From Candidatus Cloacimonadota bacterium (lineage in GTDB: Bacteria > Cloacimonadota > Cloacimonadia > JGIOTU-2), in the NCBI GenBank assembly GCA_014384665.1, contig JACNFI010000028.1, positions 1 to 7,256 of the forward strand: a stretch of DNA of 7,256 bases. Reading direction: 5' to 3'. Made by a program: the position numbers and the translations under genes. The notes under the pieces are model-generated. The model saw nothing but the letters and a program-made list of their open reading frames with translations, did no database searches and was not told the origin of the DNA. This document shows, in pieces, positions 4,643 to 7,256 of the stretch. The first letter of the stretch is position 1; each line of letters starts with the position of its first letter.

Positions 4643-6748
4643 CTAGTTTTTTCTACAAAGAACACCACAACAATTCTCTTCTTCGAAATATTTGGAATGA
4701 TTATTTTTCACATTAAATCGCTTTTTTTCTAATAAATGTTTTAATTTTTCTGGTGTAGTTTTTAAAGAAGCGAAAACTCTTATTTTATCTTTAAAACCAT
4801 TATAATCCTTTATATTATTGTCATCTTTCCATTTTTTTAACATAAAATTCTCAACATATAGATCTAAATCTTCTTGTGTAATAAAATCACTGTTTAAATA
4901 TTCTTTTGGTTCTGTTACATCTATTCCAATTAATTTGAGAGGTTCAATAAATAACTTACCAATATTTTCATTCTCTTGAGAATATTCATTAATAATCATA
5001 TTTTTGGCAGATTCATTAAATTCTTTAAATGACTCTACTATTATTATTAATCTATCTTTTTTTGTCATTGAGTTATAAATTTTTTCATAGACTGAATTAT
5101 TGGATAATATTGCCCCATTAGCTATAACAAAAATAAAGTTTGGAATATTTTTATCTAAAGGCAAATCATTAAAATCCTCTGAAATGATATCTTTTACCGA
5201 AGTTAGTATATTCAAACCCATATGTAATCTTATTCCCTTCAATAGAGCAACATTCAACAATTCAGGACTTATATCTAAAAGACAAAATTTATTAATTTTT
5301 AATGGCTCAAAATAATTTACAATTTTTTCAATTTCTTTACCATCACCAGGCCCCATTAATGTTATATTACATTTGCTATTATTAGATGATATAATTGACT
5401 TTATTTCAGTTTCGATATCGGAATTTGATAAAAATCTATCTAATGTTTTACTTTCCTTAGATCCCAAGACATAGTCATAAGGTCTATTAACTATATTTTG
5501 CCAAGTCTTTGCTCCATTACAATAATACGCTAATTTATGAGGAATAATGGCTGTTCTTTTTACTTCTTCAAATAATTCTTTCTTTTTCTCCTTAATATAA
5601 TTTAAAATATAACTATCACTCTTAAAATCTTTCCAAATATTATTCTCGAAAATATCATTTATTATTTGTTCCTTTGTTTTTTCTTCGGTTGTTTCTTTTT
5701 TTAAATCGAATAAAGTTAAAGGTTGAGTATCCTTCTCAAATTCTGGTCTTTTCCATTTTAAAAGAACTTCATTATCAAAAATTGCATAATCATATTTCAT
5801 AAAATCATAATCATCTGATGATATAAATTCTTTTAGATATCTATATTTTTTTAAAGTATTTATTTCAATGAATTTTGTCTTAACTTCTGGTGTGATATTT
5901 ATAAACTCCATTAATAATTTTTCTTGGGCTATTAGACTATAGTCATATCCATGCTGCAAAATTACCAGTCTTTTTTTTATTACATTTGAATCTGTACTAT
6001 TTAAGGCGTTAATATGTGGAATATTAATCTCTGGACTATTGTCTATAATATCTTTCAAAGATTCACCATTATTAATACGGTTCAAAATATCATCAGCAGT
6101 ATCTCTTTTAAAAGCGCTTTTTTCTTTTTGATCATCAATGATATCATGTTTGTTGTCTTCTACAAGTTCTCTAAGCCATTCAATTGGAGTAAATGGGCTT
6201 GTTAGGTAAATTGCCTTTTTACATTCTGGATAAAGCATCTTACTAAATTCTGAGTATTCAGATCCATCAATTGGAAATTCTAATGTACTAAAATTTTTAG
6301 AGACCTGTTTTGAAACAAATTTTGCCACTATCCATAATATGCCTTCAGTTTTCCTTCTTAAAAGATCAATAACTGTCTTTTCTAATTGATTCTTATCACT
6401 AAATAGTGCACTTTGCTCAATCATTCTTTCTAGTTTTTCTAATATACTTTCCTGATATTTTTTGAAGTCTATATTAACATTATTGATTTTTTTATCTAAA
6501 TTATTAATCTTAATGGTAAAATCTTTAAAACTCTCAGTAGATTCTCTTTTACTTTTCAAAAATAAAAGAATAAAAACACATAAAAGAGACCAAGTTATTG
6601 TAAATAATAATGCTGAATAAGCACTCCAAGAACCAAATATTTCTTCCTTAAAAAGAAATAACCCTAAAATGAATCCAGTTAAACCTACTATAATTGTAGT
6701 TAAAATCTCTGTTTTATATTCCCATAATTTATTTAACTTTTCAGACAT
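4643..6748 (-). CDS. Membrane-anchored protein with C-terminal EgtD-like (histidine-specific) methyltransferase domain
   Basis: A 701-residue multidomain protein. ATG at 6748 is preferred over a TTG 12 codons upstream because AGGAG (6761-6757) lies 8 bases before it and the longer form would overlap the upstream gene. Two membrane helices (about 13-33 and 44-64) are followed by a charged coiled coil (about 69-113). A middle domain (about 125-335), which I cannot assign, contains KKAIYLTSPFTPIEWLREL (177-195), RLVILQHG (260-267) and MKYDYAIFDNEVLLKW (317-332); its strand pattern recalls PLD-like folds without HKD motifs, a guess. The C-terminal domain (about 400-701) resembles Methyltransf_33/EgtD: IPHKLAYYCNGAKTW (402-416) with PYDYVLGSKES (423-433), SAM-binding MGPGDGKEIEKI (465-476), LLDISPELL (490-498), FVIANGAI (540-547) and a CCGVLCRKN tail. 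Family members act on histidine-like substrates; the substrate here is unknown. Tightly linked to the methyltransferase gene upstream. Confidence 0.7.
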   Translation of the reverse strand: MSEKLNKLWEYKTEILTTIIVGLTGFILGLFLFKEEIFGSWSAYSALLFTITWSLLCVFILLFLKSKRESTESFKDFTIKINNLDKKINNVNIDFKKYQESILEKLERMIEQSALFSDKNQLEKTVIDLLRRKTEGILWIVAKFVSKQVSKNFSTLEFPIDGSEYSEFSKMLYPECKKAIYLTSPFTPIEWLRELVEDNKHDIIDDQKEKSAFKRDTADDILNRINNGESLKDIIDNSPEINIPHINALNSTDSNVIKKRLVILQHGYDYSLIAQEKLLMEFINITPEVKTKFIEINTLKKYRYLKEFISSDDYDFMKYDYAIFDNEVLLKWKRPEFEKDTQPLTLFDLKKETTEEKTKEQIINDIFENNIWKDFKSDSYILNYIKEKKKELFEEVKRTAIIPHKLAYYCNGAKTWQNIVNRPYDYVLGSKESKTLDRFLSNSDIETEIKSIISSNNSKCNITLMGPGDGKEIEKIVNYFEPLKINKFCLLDISPELLNVALLKGIRLHMGLNILTSVKDIISEDFNDLPLDKNIPNFIFVIANGAILSNNSVYEKIYNSMTKKDRLIIIVESFKEFNESAKNMIINEYSQENENIGKLFIEPLKLIGIDVTEPKEYLNSDFITQEDLDLYVENFMLKKWKDDNNIKDYNGFKDKIRVFASLKTTPEKLKHLLEKKRFNVKNNHSKYFEEENCCGVLCRKN

Positions 6749-6756
6749 TATTAATT

Positions 6757-6761
6757 CTCCT
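6757..6761 (-). promoter_or_regulatory. Strong ribosome binding site deciding the start of the membrane methyltransferase gene
   Basis: AGGAG on the minus strand, 8 bases before ATG at 6748. It lies in the 19-base gap after the stop (6770-6768) of the upstream methyltransferase gene, and supports the shorter start over TTG at 6784. Confidence 0.8.
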
Positions 6762-6767
6762 ATTCTC

Positions 6768-7256
6768 TTAAGATTTTTTTGCAATTATCTCAACAATTCT
6801 ATAAATCATATAATGCTTGTTATTATCCTCTCTTATATTTAATTCTTTAAGAATTCTCTCATCTAATTTAAAGAAAGCATTCAATATTCTCTGCTGTACA
6901 TTCCTAGGAGCAACTGAAACCCACTCTTCCAGAACTCTCGGTAGAGTATATGTATAAATTGTATCAATCTCAAAACTATTACTTTCAAGATAGTTACAAT
7001 AATCATGAAAAGTAAAATAATTTCTGAAATCATCTTCTCTCAGCATACACAATGAAGTTAATGCTTGTTTAGCTATTTCTGAAAAACAAAAATCCATTAT
7101 TACTATAAAACCATTTTTATTAAGTATTCTATGAATTGCAGATAAATTTTTATCTGGATTATCAAAATGATGAATTGCTGCTCTGCAAGTTACAACATCA
7201 AAACTATTATCTGGAAATGTAAGATTATGAGCATCCATTTTACTAACTTCGATGTT
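6768..7256 (-). CDS. Class I SAM-dependent methyltransferase (UbiE/Methyltransf_11 type), 5' end beyond window
   Basis: The frame is open to the right edge, so the N-terminus with the glycine-rich SAM motif I is missing; 162 residues are visible. The first are NIEVSKMDAHNLTFPDNSFD, matching the motif II region (DA..LPFPD.SFD), followed by VVTCRAAIHHFDNP and the motif III region IHRILNKNGFIVIMDF. The C-terminal part (FTFHDYCNYLESNSFEIDTI and RVLEEWVSVAPRNVQQRIL) resembles YcgJ-like small-molecule methyltransferases. The ATG at 7238 is internal, not a start, because the residues before it continue the family pattern. The stop is 19 bases before the start of the membrane-anchored methyltransferase gene, so the two are very probably co-transcribed. 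Methyl acceptor unknown. Confidence 0.85.
   Translation of the reverse strand, partial: NIEVSKMDAHNLTFPDNSFDVVTCRAAIHHFDNPDKNLSAIHRILNKNGFIVIMDFCFSEIAKQALTSLCMLREDDFRNYFTFHDYCNYLESNSFEIDTIYTYTLPRVLEEWVSVAPRNVQQRILNAFFKLDERILKELNIREDNNKHYMIYRIVEIIAKKS

Noticed and set aside
5100..6205. Plus-strand open frames at 5100-5315 and 6014-6205
   Set aside because: Both are antisense shadows of the 701-residue protein, with no ribosome site or recognisable domains.
6749..6784. A longer start (TTG at 6784) for the membrane methyltransferase gene
   Set aside because: It would overlap the upstream gene by 17 bases, lacks a ribosome site, and the ATG at 6748 has AGGAG at ideal distance.
1..7256. CRISPR array, insertion sequence or rRNA gene
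   Set aside because: No regularly spaced direct repeats of CRISPR size, no transposase frame and no rRNA-like sequence were seen.

Overview
The window comes from an AT-rich bacterial genome. It uses the standard code (TGA is used as a stop), has Shine-Dalgarno-led genes and some TTG starts. Every gene I can support lies on the minus strand, so the biological order runs from high to low coordinates. The intergenic repeats between livH and the next gene resemble, from memory, 'ACCACGAAT..ACACGAAT' and 'CACCGAG..CACCGA' strings seen in many uncultured or anaerobic bacteria (FCB-group, Desulfobacterota and similar). An uncultured anaerobe of that kind is my guess, with low confidence.

Layout in transcription order: (1) 7256-6768, the 3' part of a class I SAM-dependent methyltransferase. 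(2) 6748-4643, a 701-residue protein with two N-terminal membrane helices, a coiled coil, a middle domain I cannot name and a C-terminal domain resembling the EgtD/histidine-specific methyltransferase family. (3) 4585-3553, a ThiH/HydG-like radical SAM gene broken by what look like three single-base indels. If they are corrected, the frame is a clean 343 codons. (4) 3497-2619, livH, a permease of the branched-chain amino-acid ABC transporter. (5) 2618-2274, a 345-base spacer without genes but full of structure: three short tandem arrays, a hairpin, a three-way-junction inverted repeat, and a promoter with a 19-base palindrome. (6) 2273-1239 and 1237-446, a two-gene module of AbiEi-type winged-helix antitoxin and AbiEii-like nucleotidyltransferase (type IV toxin-antitoxin). 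(7) 449 to the left edge, livM, the second permease, whose ATG overlaps the nucleotidyltransferase stop codon.

livH and livM encode the two membrane subunits of one transporter and normally sit side by side. Here they are separated by about 2.2 kb holding a toxin-antitoxin-like pair with its own promoter and operator, and livM is translationally coupled to the putative toxin. Expression of one permease may therefore depend on the TA promoter. Upstream of livH, the two methyltransferases are tightly spaced (19 bases, with a strong ribosome site) and are followed by the broken radical SAM gene. They could be a small modification or biosynthetic operon, but no substrate can be read from the sequence.
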